Shown in pieces: positions 36,630 through 45,209 of a DNA stretch of 64,000 nt; position 1 is the first letter of the stretch, and each line of letters begins with the position of its first letter. This stretch comes from Streptomyces bluensis. Lineage in GTDB: Bacteria > Actinomycetota > Actinomycetes > Streptomycetales > Streptomycetaceae. The notes under the pieces were generated by a model. The model was given only the letters and a program-made list of their open reading frames with translations. It had not been told where the DNA came from and did not search any database. Location: positions 1 through 64,000 of the forward strand of contig NZ_BMVM01000026.1 of NCBI RefSeq assembly GCF_014650715.1, written 5' to 3'. The translations under genes and the position numbers were made by a program.

Positions 36630-37128
36630 ACCCGAAGCGTCAGAGCGATCACCAGAAGTGACATTTTCGATCGTAACCCCTGGTCACGCAGTGCGTCTCC
36701 ATATCAAGAGGCTTCCTTTGCATGCAAATTGGCCCTGGACATCGCAGCTTGATAGAGGGGCGCGTTCACACCCGAGGGACCGGCGGCGAGCGAATGTGGA
36801 CGCGTGCACGCATTCACGAGCTCCCGCGACCCGAATTCACCTGCACGTGGCGCGGGCGTCACGATCACCACCTCGTGACCTGCGTCACATTCACCAGGGG
36901 CGCCAAGGAGCCAGGCTTGGCCACGTGCCGCAACCGGTGGTAGGCGGAGAGCAATTCGGGCGTATCGACGAAAACACGTGATCACAGGCTTGAGCGATGG
37001 TGTCCGCATTGCCCGTTACGGCGTCAATAAGGAGCGGCGCCCACCGGATTTCAGGGGCGGATTGAACAACTGTGGCGGACCACACGTTTCTTGAAGGTAT
37101 GGAGGAGCCCCTGGTACCGCTTGTACCC

Positions 37129-37938
37129 ATGTCCCACACCGCTCACATACGCAGCCACCGGAAGCCCCGCCGCAGCGCCTCGACGATGGCGATGCGTGCC
37201 GGAGTCGCCGGCGGCATCCTCGGCAGCGTGGCAGTGGCCGGTGCGTCCGCGTCGGCGTACGCCGCGGAGCCCGTGACCCAGACGATCGAACTGCCCACGC
37301 TCACGGCCGACGTGGCCTCTCAGGTCGCGCAGTCCGCGGACGTCATGCAGCAGACCGCCGCGAACTACGAGTTGCAGGCCGAGCGTGACGCTGCCACGGC
37401 CAAGGCCGCCAAGCAGGCCGCGGCGGACCTCAAGGAAGCGAAGGCGGAGGCCAAGAAGAAGGCCGAGGCCGAGCGGCGGGCAGCCGCCGAGCGGGCCACG
37501 CGCGCCGCCGAGCGGACCGCCCTGACGTCGAAGTCGGCCTCGGCCTCGGCCTCGACGTCGACCTCGGCGTCCACCCCGGCCAGCGGCAGTGTCGCGACGG
37601 TCATCAGCTTCCTCAAGGCGCAGCTGGGCGACGCCTACGTCCTGGGCGCCTCGGGCCCCAACGCGTGGGACTGTTCCTCCCTGATGCAGGCCGCGTACAA
37701 GCAGGTCGGCGTGGACCTCCCCCGGGTCTCGCAGGACCAGTCGACGGTCGGCACCGAGGTCTCGCTGTCCAACCTTCAGGTCGGCGACATCCTGTACTGG
37801 GGTGCGAAGGGCTCGGCGTACCACGTGGGCACCTACATCGGGAACGGCCAGTACCTCGACGCGGCCAACCCCTCCAAGGGCGTCGTGATCCAGGACCTGT
37901 CCGGCTACCCGGCGACGGGTGCGGTGCGGGTTCTCTGA
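37129..37938 (+). CDS. secreted NlpC/P60 (C40) peptidoglycan hydrolase
   Basis: A 269-residue precursor. A basic N-terminus and hydrophobic stretch form the signal peptide (cleavage near AYAAEP). Residues 45-140 are an Ala/Lys/Glu-rich coiled coil (KAAKQAAADLKEAKAEAKKK), then a Ser/Thr/Ala linker (SASASTSTSAST). The C-terminal C40 domain has the catalytic Cys in NAWDCSSLMQAAY, the His in SAYHVGTYIGNG, and a polar third residue near YLDAANPS. It should cut stem-peptide bonds, typically D-Glu to diamino acid. ATG 37129 fits the signal peptide, but GGAGGAG lies about 22 bases upstream, so ATG 37099 or GTG 37072 remain possible. Confidence 0.88.
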   Translation: MSHTAHIRSHRKPRRSASTMAMRAGVAGGILGSVAVAGASASAYAAEPVTQTIELPTLTADVASQVAQSADVMQQTAANYELQAERDAATAKAAKQAAADLKEAKAEAKKKAEAERRAAAERATRAAERTALTSKSASASASTSTSASTPASGSVATVISFLKAQLGDAYVLGASGPNAWDCSSLMQAAYKQVGVDLPRVSQDQSTVGTEVSLSNLQVGDILYWGAKGSAYHVGTYIGNGQYLDAANPSKGVVIQDLSGYPATGAVRVL

Positions 37939-37990
37939 TCCACCCGTCGTGCGAACACCTCGTAACAGCTCGTAACACCTCGTACAGGGT

Positions 37991-38021
37991 GAGGGCTGCC
38001 GCCTCGGGGGCGGCGGCCCTC
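37991..38021 (+). terminator. terminator of the NlpC/P60 gene
   Basis: GAGGGCTGCCGCC pairs with GGCGGCGGCCCTC (13 bp, one T-G wobble) around a short loop, about 50 bases after the stop. Confidence 0.75.
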
Positions 38022-38081
38022 GCGCTGTGGGAGTCATGACGTGGGAGCCGTGCCGTGGGCATCGTGCCGCGGCAACGCCCC

Positions 38082-39926
38082 TCAGCCCAGGTCGAAGGTG
38101 TTCGGCAGGCCGAGCCGGTAGCGCAGTTCGTCGGTGCGCTTGAGGGGTTCCATCTCCGGGGGCCGGTACAGCTCCCAGATCTCGCACCGTTCGGCATCCG
38201 AGCGGTCCGCGTCCAGCAGCGCGTTGACGGCCCGGCGCGCCGACTCGTTGGCGCCCTCCATGCTGGCCAGGTCGACATCGGTGCGGACGTAGTCGCCGGC
38301 GAGGAAGAAGTTCGGTACGGCCGTGCGCGCCGTGGGCCGGTTGTAGAGCGTTCCCGTCGGGTGGATGAGGAGTTGCTCCCGGTTCTGCGGGCCGGGGCCG
38401 CCGAGACCGGTCACCGCGGGGTCCATGAACCAGCCGAGGCGGTCGTCGTCGGTGAGCGTGGTCCTGCCGGAGTCGTTCAGGGCGTCCTTCAGCTGTGCCC
38501 AGCACTCGGCGACCACTTCCTCCTTCGTACACTCCCGGGCCGTCTTGCCGTACAGGATCCCCGGTTTGTCCCACTCCGAGATGATCGCGGAGAGACAGTC
38601 GCGGGTGCGCCCGTCGCCGTAGTCCGCCGGGAAGTCCCGTACGTCCCAGAACTGGGCCTGCCCGATGCCGGTGACCGACCAGGGTGAGTCGAGGCAGTTG
38701 ATGTGGCCGTGGACGACCGGGGTGGGGGTGCGCAGATAGAACATCACGCCGACCATCCAGTCCGCCTCCAGCGCGTCGCACCGGGCGAGCTGCGGGTCGG
38801 CGGCGCGCAGGGCCGGGCCCCAGGTGGTGCGGGCGTGCTCGACGGGCAGGGCGCAGACGTAGTGGTCGGCCGTGATGGTGCGTTCGGTGCCCTCGTCCCG
38901 GTCCAGCACGCGTACGCCGGTGACGCGGCCGTCGGCGTACAGCACCTCCCGTACCTGCGTGTTCGTGACGAACTCGACGCCAAGGGAGCGGAGATGGCCG
39001 GCCCAGGGATCGATCCAGGCCTCGCTGGTGGGGGCGTTGAGGACGCGGTCGATGTCGGCGTCGCCGTCCATGCCACGGCCGAGCAGGCCCCACAGCAGCA
39101 GCGCCTCGATGATGACGCGGCCGACGGTACGTGTGGAGGCCACCTCGGCGCGGGTGGCGACGAGGTTGCGGGTCTGGCCGATGCCGAGGACGGCCCGGTA
39201 CTCCTCGCTCATCTGTCCCGCGCGGATGAACTCCCACCAGCTGGTCTTCTCCCACTCGTCCTCACGGCGGGCGTCACAGCTGGTGAGATGGACGAGGAGA
39301 CGGTTCGCGAAGTACGCGGCCTCGTGAGCGGGCAGGCGGGTGCCCAGGTCGAGGACCGACAGGATCTGGTCGCGGATCCAGGACGGGGTGATGTCGCCGG
39401 GCGCGGGCGGGGTGGTGGCGCGGCGCAGCGGGAAGTGCAGGTCGGGGCGGCCTCCGGCACGGGCGAAGAGGGCCTCGGTGCCGCTGCGGAGGTTGCCGCG
39501 GACGCCGTCGGCGTTGCCGGGGAAGGGGATGCGGCGCATGGTGTCCGGCAGGTTCCGGTAGAAGCCGGGGAAGAAGCGGAAACCGTGCTCGCCGGGAAGG
39601 GGCCGGCGGCCGCCCTCGCCGGTTCCCGGCACGTCCATCGAGCGGGCCTTGCCGCCGAGGACGTCGTAGTACTCGTAGACGGTGACGGCGTAGCCGCGTT
39701 CCGCGAGTTCATGGGCGGCGCTGAGGCCGGAGACTCCGCCGCCGAGGACGGCGACGCGTTTGGCCGCGGCGCGTTCGGCGGGAGCTGCGGCCGCCGGGCC
39801 CGCCTGCCACACGGCGAGGGAGCCCGTGGCAGTGCCGGCGGTGGCCGCGGCTCCGGCGCCTGCGAGGAAGCGCCTACGGGTGGGAGCGGAGGGCTCCGGT
39901 GGTCGGTCCGTGCGCTCTGTTGTCAT
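38082..39926 (-). CDS. Tat-exported FAD-dependent amine-oxidase/phytoene-desaturase-like flavoprotein
   Basis: A 614-residue protein. The N-terminus has a Tat motif (TRRRFLAG, twin-Arg region at residues 17-19) and hydrophobic Ala/Gly core. The FAD dinucleotide fold is VAVLGGGVSGLSAAHELAERG with the following Glu in VYEYYD. The middle resembles hydroxysqualene-dehydroxylase/phytoene-desaturase relatives (GEHGFRFFPGFYRNLPDTM). The C-terminal FAD segment is FFLAGDYVRTDVDLASMEGANESAR (quoted in part elsewhere). The substrate is unknown; the export signal argues against an ordinary cytosolic carotenoid enzyme. Alone on the minus strand between the NlpC and reductase genes. Confidence 0.82.
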   Translation of the reverse strand: MTTERTDRPPEPSAPTRRRFLAGAGAAATAGTATGSLAVWQAGPAAAAPAERAAAKRVAVLGGGVSGLSAAHELAERGYAVTVYEYYDVLGGKARSMDVPGTGEGGRRPLPGEHGFRFFPGFYRNLPDTMRRIPFPGNADGVRGNLRSGTEALFARAGGRPDLHFPLRRATTPPAPGDITPSWIRDQILSVLDLGTRLPAHEAAYFANRLLVHLTSCDARREDEWEKTSWWEFIRAGQMSEEYRAVLGIGQTRNLVATRAEVASTRTVGRVIIEALLLWGLLGRGMDGDADIDRVLNAPTSEAWIDPWAGHLRSLGVEFVTNTQVREVLYADGRVTGVRVLDRDEGTERTITADHYVCALPVEHARTTWGPALRAADPQLARCDALEADWMVGVMFYLRTPTPVVHGHINCLDSPWSVTGIGQAQFWDVRDFPADYGDGRTRDCLSAIISEWDKPGILYGKTARECTKEEVVAECWAQLKDALNDSGRTTLTDDDRLGWFMDPAVTGLGGPGPQNREQLLIHPTGTLYNRPTARTAVPNFFLAGDYVRTDVDLASMEGANESARRAVNALLDADRSDAERCEIWELYRPPEMEPLKRTDELRYRLGLPNTFDLG

Positions 39927-40018
39927 GGATAGGGAAGGTAGGGAGACGCCCGGCCGAACGGAAGGTCACCGCAGCGTCACCCACAGCATCCTCACAGCAG
40001 CGAGAACAACCGGCCCCA

Positions 40019-40054
40019 CGCACGGCCACCGGGCGAGCGCCCTCCGGCCGTGCG
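40019..40054 (-). terminator. terminator behind the reductase gene
   Basis: CGCACGGCC (40019-40027) pairs perfectly with GGCCGTGCG (40046-40054). It lies downstream of the minus-strand reductase gene, past a duplicated remnant of its 3' end. Confidence 0.7.
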
Positions 40055-40107
40055 TAGGGCCGGTGTTCGGAGTCCTGGCGGCGACCGAGGGGGCGCCGCC
40101 GCCGTGC

Positions 40108-40196
40108 TCAGGCCTTCGGGGCCACCTTGGTAAGACCGCGTTGGAGGTGGTCCCGCATGATCAAGCCTTCGGTGCCACCTTGCTCAGGCCGTTGAT
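40108..40196. repeat. imperfect direct duplication of the reductase gene 3' end
   Basis: A block of about 33 bases beginning TCAGGCCTTCGGGGCCACC (40108) recurs as TCAAGCCTTCGGTGCCACC at 40161. Both decode on minus as GL(T/S)KVAPKA followed by TGA. The second copy is the true C-terminus of the reductase; the first lies just downstream. Confidence 0.75.
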
Positions 40197-41471
40197 GATG
40201 CGGTCCATCGCGTCGCCGCCCGTCGGGTCGGTGAGGTTGGCCAGCAGCTTCAGCGTGAACTTCATCAGCAGGGGGTGGGTGAGGCCGCGCTCGGTCGCCA
40301 GTTTCATGACCTTCGGGTTGCCGATGAGCTTCACGAAGGCACGGCCCAGCGTGTAGTAGCCGCCGTAGGTGTCCTTCAGGATGCGGGGGTAGCTCCGCAG
40401 GGCGAGTTCGCGCTGGCCGGGGGTCGACCGGGCGTGGGCCTGGACGATGACGTCCGCGGCGATCTGGCCGGACTCCATGGCGTAGGCGATGCCCTCGCCG
40501 TTGAAGGGGTTGACGAGGCCGCCCGCGTCGCCGACCAGCAGCAGGCCCTTGGTGTAGTGGGGCTGGCGGTTGAAGGCCATGGGGAGGGCGGCGCCGCGGA
40601 TCGGGCCGGTCATGTTGTCCGGGGTGTAGCCCCACTCCTCGGGCATCGACGCGCACCATGCCTTGAGGACCTCGCGCCAGTCCAGTTCCTTGAAGGAGGC
40701 CGAGGTGTTCAGGACGCCCAGGCCGACGTTCGACGTGCCGTCGCCCATGCCGAAGATCCAGCCGTAGCCGGGGAGCAGACGGTCCTCTCCGGGACCGCGG
40801 CGGTCCCACAGCTCCAGCCAGGACTCCAGGTAGTCGTCGTCGTGGCGCGGCGAGGTGAAGTACGTGCGGACCGCGACACCCATGGGGCGGTCCTCGCGGC
40901 GGTGCAGGCCCATCGCGAGGGACAGGCGGGTGGAGTTGCCGTCGGCGGCCACGACCAGCGGCGCGTGGAACGTGACGTCCCGTTTCTCCTTCGAACCCGA
41001 CTCGGCGTCGCCGAGCTTGGCGTGGACGCCCGTGATGCGGCCCGTGCGGTCGTCGATGACCGGGGCGCCGACGTTGCAGCGCTCGTAGAGTCGCGCGCCC
41101 GCCTTCTGGGCCTGCCGGGCCAGTTGCTCGTCGAAATCGTCGCGCTTGCGGACCAGGCCGTAGTCCGGGTACGCGGCGAGATCCGGCCAGTCGAGCTGGA
41201 GGCGGACGCCGCCGCCGATGATGCGCAGCCCCTTGTTGCGGAGCCAGCCGGCCTCCTCGGAGATGTCGATGCCCATCGACACCAGTTGCTTCGTCGCACG
41301 GGGCGTCAGACCGTCGCCGCACACCTTCTCGCGCGGGAAGGCGGTCTTCTCCAGCAGCAGGACATCCAGTCCGGCCTTGGCCAGGTAGTACGCGGTGGTG
41401 GAACCGGCTGGTCCGGCCCCGACGACGATCACATCGGCGGTGTGTTCGGTAAGGGGCTGGGGCTCGGTCAC
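40161..41471 (-). CDS. geranylgeranyl reductase family flavoprotein, probable menaquinone reductase
   Basis: A 436-residue FAD enzyme. FAD fold: ADVIVVGAGPAGSTTAYYLA with LLLEKTAFPREKVCGDGLTP. Mid-protein GWIFGMGDGTSNVGLG and the late FAD motif GLLLVGDAGGLVNPFNGEGI are family hallmarks. GTG at 41471 has GGGGAGAAA upstream; the longer frame is non-coding in character. The family hydrogenates isoprenoid double bonds. Because menG, mqnA, mqnC and a prenyl synthase are near, the best guess is partial saturation of the menaquinone side chain (as for mycobacterial MenJ), which Streptomyces needs for MK-9(H4-H8). Phytyl or archaeal-type lipid roles are less likely. Confidence 0.85.
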   Translation of the reverse strand: MTEPQPLTEHTADVIVVGAGPAGSTTAYYLAKAGLDVLLLEKTAFPREKVCGDGLTPRATKQLVSMGIDISEEAGWLRNKGLRIIGGGVRLQLDWPDLAAYPDYGLVRKRDDFDEQLARQAQKAGARLYERCNVGAPVIDDRTGRITGVHAKLGDAESGSKEKRDVTFHAPLVVAADGNSTRLSLAMGLHRREDRPMGVAVRTYFTSPRHDDDYLESWLELWDRRGPGEDRLLPGYGWIFGMGDGTSNVGLGVLNTSASFKELDWREVLKAWCASMPEEWGYTPDNMTGPIRGAALPMAFNRQPHYTKGLLLVGDAGGLVNPFNGEGIAYAMESGQIAADVIVQAHARSTPGQRELALRSYPRILKDTYGGYYTLGRAFVKLIGNPKVMKLATERGLTHPLLMKFTLKLLANLTDPTGGDAMDRIINGLSKVAPKA

Positions 41472-41634
41472 GGCGGTTTCTCCCCGAGTCTCGAAATCAG
41501 CGTGCCGCAGTCCGAGGCCGCGAAGACCCGGAACGGGACCGGGACCGCGAAGACTCGAAAACAGGGTGCTGACGGGCACTGGACATGGGCAGTCTATTCA
41601 GCGGTACCGATCACCTGGCTGAAGGGCTGCCCCT

Positions 41635-42141
41635 GTGAACAGAGCTCCCGACGTACGGTTGCGTGTCCCCACGGACGAGGACGCCATCGCCTGGCACCGG
41701 ATCTTCGACGACCCCGAGGTCATGGAGTTCCACGGGGGCAGGTCCGCCGAGCTGTCCGTCTACGAGGAGCTCACCGCCCGCCAGCGCCGCCACGACGCCG
41801 AGTACGGCTTCTGCTTCTGGACCATGCTCGACGCGGACGACCAGGTCATCGGCTTCACGGGCGCCCAGCCGTGGCCGCACGAGAGCTTCGGCCCGGTGGG
41901 CGAGATCGAGATCGGCTGGCGGCTCGCACGAACCCACTGGGGCCAGGGATACGTCACCGCGGCCGCCCGGGAGACCCTCGACCGCGTGCGCCGGGCGGGC
42001 GTCCCCACCGTCGTCGCCATGGTCCACTCCGAGAACAAGCGCTCCATCGCCGTGACCCAGCGCCTGGGCATGGAGCTGGAGGAGCTCTTCACCACGCCCA
42101 CGACGAAGGCCGTCGGACACCAATACCGACTCAACCTGTAA
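41635..42141 (+). CDS. GNAT-family N-acetyltransferase
   Basis: A 168-residue acetyltransferase of the RimJ/RimL-like group: RLRVPTDEDAIAWHRIFDDPEVMEF at the start, IEIGWRLARTHWGQGYVTAAARETLD containing the R/Q-x-x-G-x-G acetyl-CoA loop (about residues 97-112), then AMVHSENKRSIAVTQRLGME, which closes the fold. The substrate is unknown. GTG at 41635 with GAAGGG upstream. Divergent from the reductase gene. Confidence 0.88.
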   Translation: MNRAPDVRLRVPTDEDAIAWHRIFDDPEVMEFHGGRSAELSVYEELTARQRRHDAEYGFCFWTMLDADDQVIGFTGAQPWPHESFGPVGEIEIGWRLARTHWGQGYVTAAARETLDRVRRAGVPTVVAMVHSENKRSIAVTQRLGMELEELFTTPTTKAVGHQYRLNL

Positions 42142-42237
42142 CTCAAAGTAGCCAACCGCTACGAATTTGGTTACAGATAGACACCAACCGCTTCCGGCGG
42201 ACACCCCCTCGCGGTTACCCTGCCAGTACCGCTGGGG

Positions 42238-42579
42238 GTGACATCTGTGCGCATAACGCCCAAGACACCTGAAGTGCGCGTGCCGCGACTCGTCGGCCTG
42301 ATGGCCGTGGACGCGCGTGAGACAGCCCAGGCACGTGGTGTGCTGCTCGCCGCGCCCGACCGCCCCGACTTCCATCTCGCCGTCGTCGACTACGTCGTAC
42401 GGCAGTATCCGCAGCCCGGGACGGAGGTTCCTCGCGGGGCCGTGGTCACCGTGTGGTTCGACTTCGGGGAGGGCGAGGGGGGCGGGGGCGTGCGTGAGCC
42501 CCGGCGGGGCGGGCCGCCACCCGGTGGCCTGCAGCGGGAGTTGGACGCACCGGGGGATCCGTTCCCGGTGCTCCGGTAG
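42238..42579 (+). CDS. small PASTA-domain protein
   Basis: A 113-residue protein with one PASTA-like unit: VRVPRLVGLMAVDARETAQARGV (VP-x-LVG-x-x-x-x-DA pattern), then VVRQYPQPGTEVPRGAVVTVWF (QxPxPGTxVxxGxxVxV pattern). A Gly/Pro-rich tail follows. No signal peptide or membrane segment is visible, so the usual role of binding peptidoglycan outside the cell is uncertain. GTG at 42238 follows GGGGGTGA. Confidence 0.7.
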   Translation: MTSVRITPKTPEVRVPRLVGLMAVDARETAQARGVLLAAPDRPDFHLAVVDYVVRQYPQPGTEVPRGAVVTVWFDFGEGEGGGGVREPRRGGPPPGGLQRELDAPGDPFPVLR

Positions 42580-42611
42580 GGCCGCGCAGACTTCGGTAGC
42601 GCCACGCGGCC
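42580..42611. terminator. hairpin between PASTA gene and menG
   Basis: GGCCGCG (42580-42586) pairs with CGCGGCC (42605-42611) in the 36-base gap between the two convergent genes. Confidence 0.55.
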
Positions 42612-42615
42612 GCTG

Positions 42616-43311
42616 TCACGCCTGCTTGAATCCCCTGTGCAACGCCACGACCCCACCCGTCAGGTTCCGCCACGCCACCTTCCCCCAGCCCGCCTCGCCC
42701 AGGCGCCCGGCGAGCGCCCGCTGGTCCGGCCAGGCGCGGATGGACTCGGCGAGGTACACGTACGCGTCGGGGCTGGACGACACCGCCCGCGCCGCCGGAG
42801 GCAGCGCACGCATCAGGTACTCGGTGTAGACGGTGCGGAACGGCGCCCATGTGGGGTGCGAGAACTCGCAGATCACCACCCGGCCGCCGGGCTTGGTCAC
42901 CCGGTACATCTCGCGCAGCGCGGCGTCCGTGTCCTGGACGTTCCGCAGCCCGAACGAGATCGTCACCGCGTCGAAGGTGTCGTCCTTGAAGGGAAGTTTC
43001 GTCGCGTCGCCTGCTGTGAAGGGCAGCCAGGAGTGCCGCTGCTTGCCGACACGGAGCATCCCGAGCGAGAAGTCGCACGGCACGACGTAGGCGCCCGTCC
43101 GCGCGAACGGCAGCGACGAGGTGGCGGTGCCGGCGGCGAGGTCCAGCACCTTCTGCGCGGGCCGCGCGTCGACGGCCCTGGCGACCTCCTTGCGCCACAG
43201 CCGGGCCTGCCCGAGGGACAGCACGTCGTTGGTCAGGTCGTACCGTTCCGCCACGTCGTCGAACATCGAGGCGACTTCGTGCGGCTGCTTGTCCAGGGAT
43301 GCGCGGGTCAC
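42616..43311 (-). CDS. menG: demethylmenaquinone methyltransferase
   Basis: A 231-residue SAM-dependent MenG/UbiE. It converts demethylmenaquinone to menaquinone, the final step. Signatures: VASMFDDVAERYDLTNDVLSLG near the N-terminus, SAM loop VLDLAAGTATSSL, DFSLGML, the UbiE motif ISFGLRNVQDTDAALREMYRV, and GGRVVICEFSHP. GTG at 43311; no ribosome-binding site, but CAGAAT at 12 to 7 bases upstream suggests a leaderless message. It serves the quinone used by the nuo complex. Confidence 0.94.
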   Translation of the reverse strand: MTRASLDKQPHEVASMFDDVAERYDLTNDVLSLGQARLWRKEVARAVDARPAQKVLDLAAGTATSSLPFARTGAYVVPCDFSLGMLRVGKQRHSWLPFTAGDATKLPFKDDTFDAVTISFGLRNVQDTDAALREMYRVTKPGGRVVICEFSHPTWAPFRTVYTEYLMRALPPAARAVSSSPDAYVYLAESIRAWPDQRALAGRLGEAGWGKVAWRNLTGGVVALHRGFKQA

Positions 43312-43439
43312 AGGGCCATTCTGGCAGTACGGGCCGGACGCACCCACGCCCGGCCCACCCGCGGGCTCCCGCGCGCTACGGCGACAGCCGCGGTCTCTTC
43401 TTTTCTCGATGGCTTATTCGGATTGCATGTCCCGAGATA

Positions 43440-43520
43440 TCAGGCAGGTTTTATCTACGCCCCATACCTCCTGAACCTCCCTTCTGAACCTCCTGAACTT
43501 CCTGAACCGCCTGCACTTCG
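43440..43520. repeat. short CCTCCTGAA repeats in an intergenic gap
   Basis: CCTCCTGAA-type nonamers recur about five times (43467-43515) in the comparatively AT-richer region between menG and the GH18-like gene. Confidence 0.6.
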
Positions 43521-43623
43521 ATGATCTTTATGAAGCACAGCCGCATGTGATTCGTATCCATCGGAAGAGCTTTCTGTTTCCGTCGTGAGACAGAAACCAC
43601 GAACGACCATGAGAGCGGGTCAT

Positions 43624-44679
43624 ATGCCGACACGGAGTTTCCTGAAGCCTGTCGCCGGACTCTTCTGCCTGGTGGCGCTGGCCTGTGCAGGCTGCTCCCC
43701 GGGGCCGGGTTCAGACACGGACACGGACGCGGGTGCGGATGCGCATACGGATACGGATACGGATCCGAACCCGAGCAGTACCGGGCCCGCCGGGGAGTCG
43801 GCGACGGGGTACGCGCCCTATGTGAGCGCCACGACCGCGTCCGGACTGGACTCGGCGGGGTCGGCGTCGGCGTACAACCTGGCGTTCGTGCTCGCGGACG
43901 GCGGTGACTGCACGCCGATGTGGGACGGGGCGAAGTCGATCGGCGACGTGGCGGTCAAGTCCCGCATCGCGGCGCTGACGGACTCGGGGGCGACGGTACG
44001 GGTGTCCTTCGGCGGGGCGGCGGGCACGGAGCTGGCCAGGTCCTGCGACAGCGCGTCGGAGCTGGCCAAGGCGTACGGGGAGGCGCTCGACGCGGCCGGG
44101 GCGAGTGAGGCCGACTTCGACATCGAGGGGGACGCGTTGAAGGACTCCGGCTCGGTCGACCTGCGCTCCAAGGCGATAGCCCTGCTCCAGAAGGACCGCC
44201 CGGACCTGTCCGTGTCCTTCACCCTGCCCGTCATGCCCTCCGGTCTCGGTGACGACAGCGTGGCGCTGCTGGAGTCGGCGAACGACAACTCCGTCGAGGT
44301 CTCCACGGTCAACATCATGACCATGAACTACGGCAGTTCGTACGACGGCGACATGGGCGACTACGCGGAGCAGTCCGCCGAGGCGACCCACGACCAGCTC
44401 GCCGACATCTTCGGCCTCTCGGACTCCGCGGCGTGGCGGGGTATGGCCCTCACGTCGATGATCGGGCAGAACGACGTCGACGAGGAGACGTTCACGCTCG
44501 ACGACGGGGCTCAGGTGCGGGAGTTCGCCGAGGAGAAGGGCATCGCCTGGGTGTCCATGTGGGCTGCCTTCCGTGATCGCCAGTGCGCGGGCGACGACTC
44601 GTCGTCGGGTGCCGCGCGCAGCGACTGCAGCGGCGTCGAGCAGGAGGAGGGGGCGTTCGCGCAGACGCTCTCGGGCTGA
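43624..44679 (+). CDS. exported GH18-like (chitinase-type) protein
   Basis: A 351-residue protein. The signal peptide is PTRSFLKPVAGLFCLVALACAGC; Cys residues near ACAGC could be lipidated, although the lipobox is weak. A Thr/Asp repeat linker (DTDTDAGADAHTDTDTD) follows. The rest resembles the minimal GH18 barrel of secreted actinobacterial chitinase-like proteins: YAPYVSATT, VRVSFGGAAGTELA, DFDIEG as the DxDxE catalytic motif, LSVSFTLPVMPSGL, VNIMTMNYG, and VSMWAAFRD. Conserved catalytic Asp and Glu make chitin or N-acetylglucosamine polymer hydrolysis plausible. ATG 43624 fits the signal peptide best. Confidence 0.8.
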   Translation: MPTRSFLKPVAGLFCLVALACAGCSPGPGSDTDTDAGADAHTDTDTDPNPSSTGPAGESATGYAPYVSATTASGLDSAGSASAYNLAFVLADGGDCTPMWDGAKSIGDVAVKSRIAALTDSGATVRVSFGGAAGTELARSCDSASELAKAYGEALDAAGASEADFDIEGDALKDSGSVDLRSKAIALLQKDRPDLSVSFTLPVMPSGLGDDSVALLESANDNSVEVSTVNIMTMNYGSSYDGDMGDYAEQSAEATHDQLADIFGLSDSAAWRGMALTSMIGQNDVDEETFTLDDGAQVREFAEEKGIAWVSMWAAFRDRQCAGDDSSSGAARSDCSGVEQEEGAFAQTLSG

Positions 44680-44692
44680 GGCCCGGGGAACG

Positions 44693-45142
44693 TCAGCGGC
44701 GTCTGTGGACCAGGCGGCCCGCGCACACCGTGGCGACGCACGCCCCCTTCCCGTCGAGCACCGCGAGATCCGCACGGGCCCCCGGCACCAGGGCCACGGG
44801 ACGGACACCCGGCAGCACCACCACGTCGTTCCGCACGGCCGCCGCCCGCAGTTCGGGCGCGTCGGCGTACTCCGCCAGGACCGCGACCGCGCCCGACTTG
44901 AGCACCGCGTGGACGCGTTCACGCGGTGTGGGGGCGTCCGGAAGCGGGCCCTCGTGGATGCGGGCGGGACCGAGGGCACCGGGCCAGCGGCGCACGCGGG
45001 CGCCCGGGAACCGCTCCTGGACCTCCGCCAGTGTCCCCACGGCGGCGACCCGGTCGCCCTCCACGGCCACGGCACCGTCCTTGACGGGCTCCGGGTCGTC
45101 CCAGGCGCGGCGCACCTCGTCCGCGGCGTGAATCGTCAGCAC
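44693..45142 (-). CDS. amidohydrolase (imidazolonepropionase-like) composite-domain fragment
   Basis: 149 residues. It holds the two flanking beta-sandwich pieces of an amidohydrolase: N-terminal MLTIHAADEVRRAWDDPEPVKDGAVAV and EGDRVAAVG, and C-terminal LPGVRPVALVPGARADLAVLDG and VCAGRLV. The metal-binding TIM barrel with its HxH is absent, and residues join the two halves without a frameshift. Such proteins next to mqnC occur in other Streptomyces as I recall. It may be a non-catalytic relic or a binding protein. The gap to mqnC is 67 bases, same strand, so co-transcription is likely. Confidence 0.7.
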   Translation of the reverse strand: MLTIHAADEVRRAWDDPEPVKDGAVAVEGDRVAAVGTLAEVQERFPGARVRRWPGALGPARIHEGPLPDAPTPRERVHAVLKSGAVAVLAEYADAPELRAAAVRNDVVVLPGVRPVALVPGARADLAVLDGKGACVATVCAGRLVHRRR

Positions 45143-45209
45143 GCGTCCCCCAGTCGGCCCCTCAGCCGACCCCTCAGCCGACCCATCGCTTGCACGCTCG
45201 GTTGGACCC

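Larger units (their letters stand above)
36383..37128. other. divergent promoter region of nuo and the NlpC/P60 gene
   Basis: 746 bases without a supported gene, less GC-rich than its surroundings. It holds the Rex-like dyad (36490-36507) and two GTGATCTTCAC dyads (36575-36585, 36619-36629). Small open frames here have poor codon bias. Confidence 0.65.
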
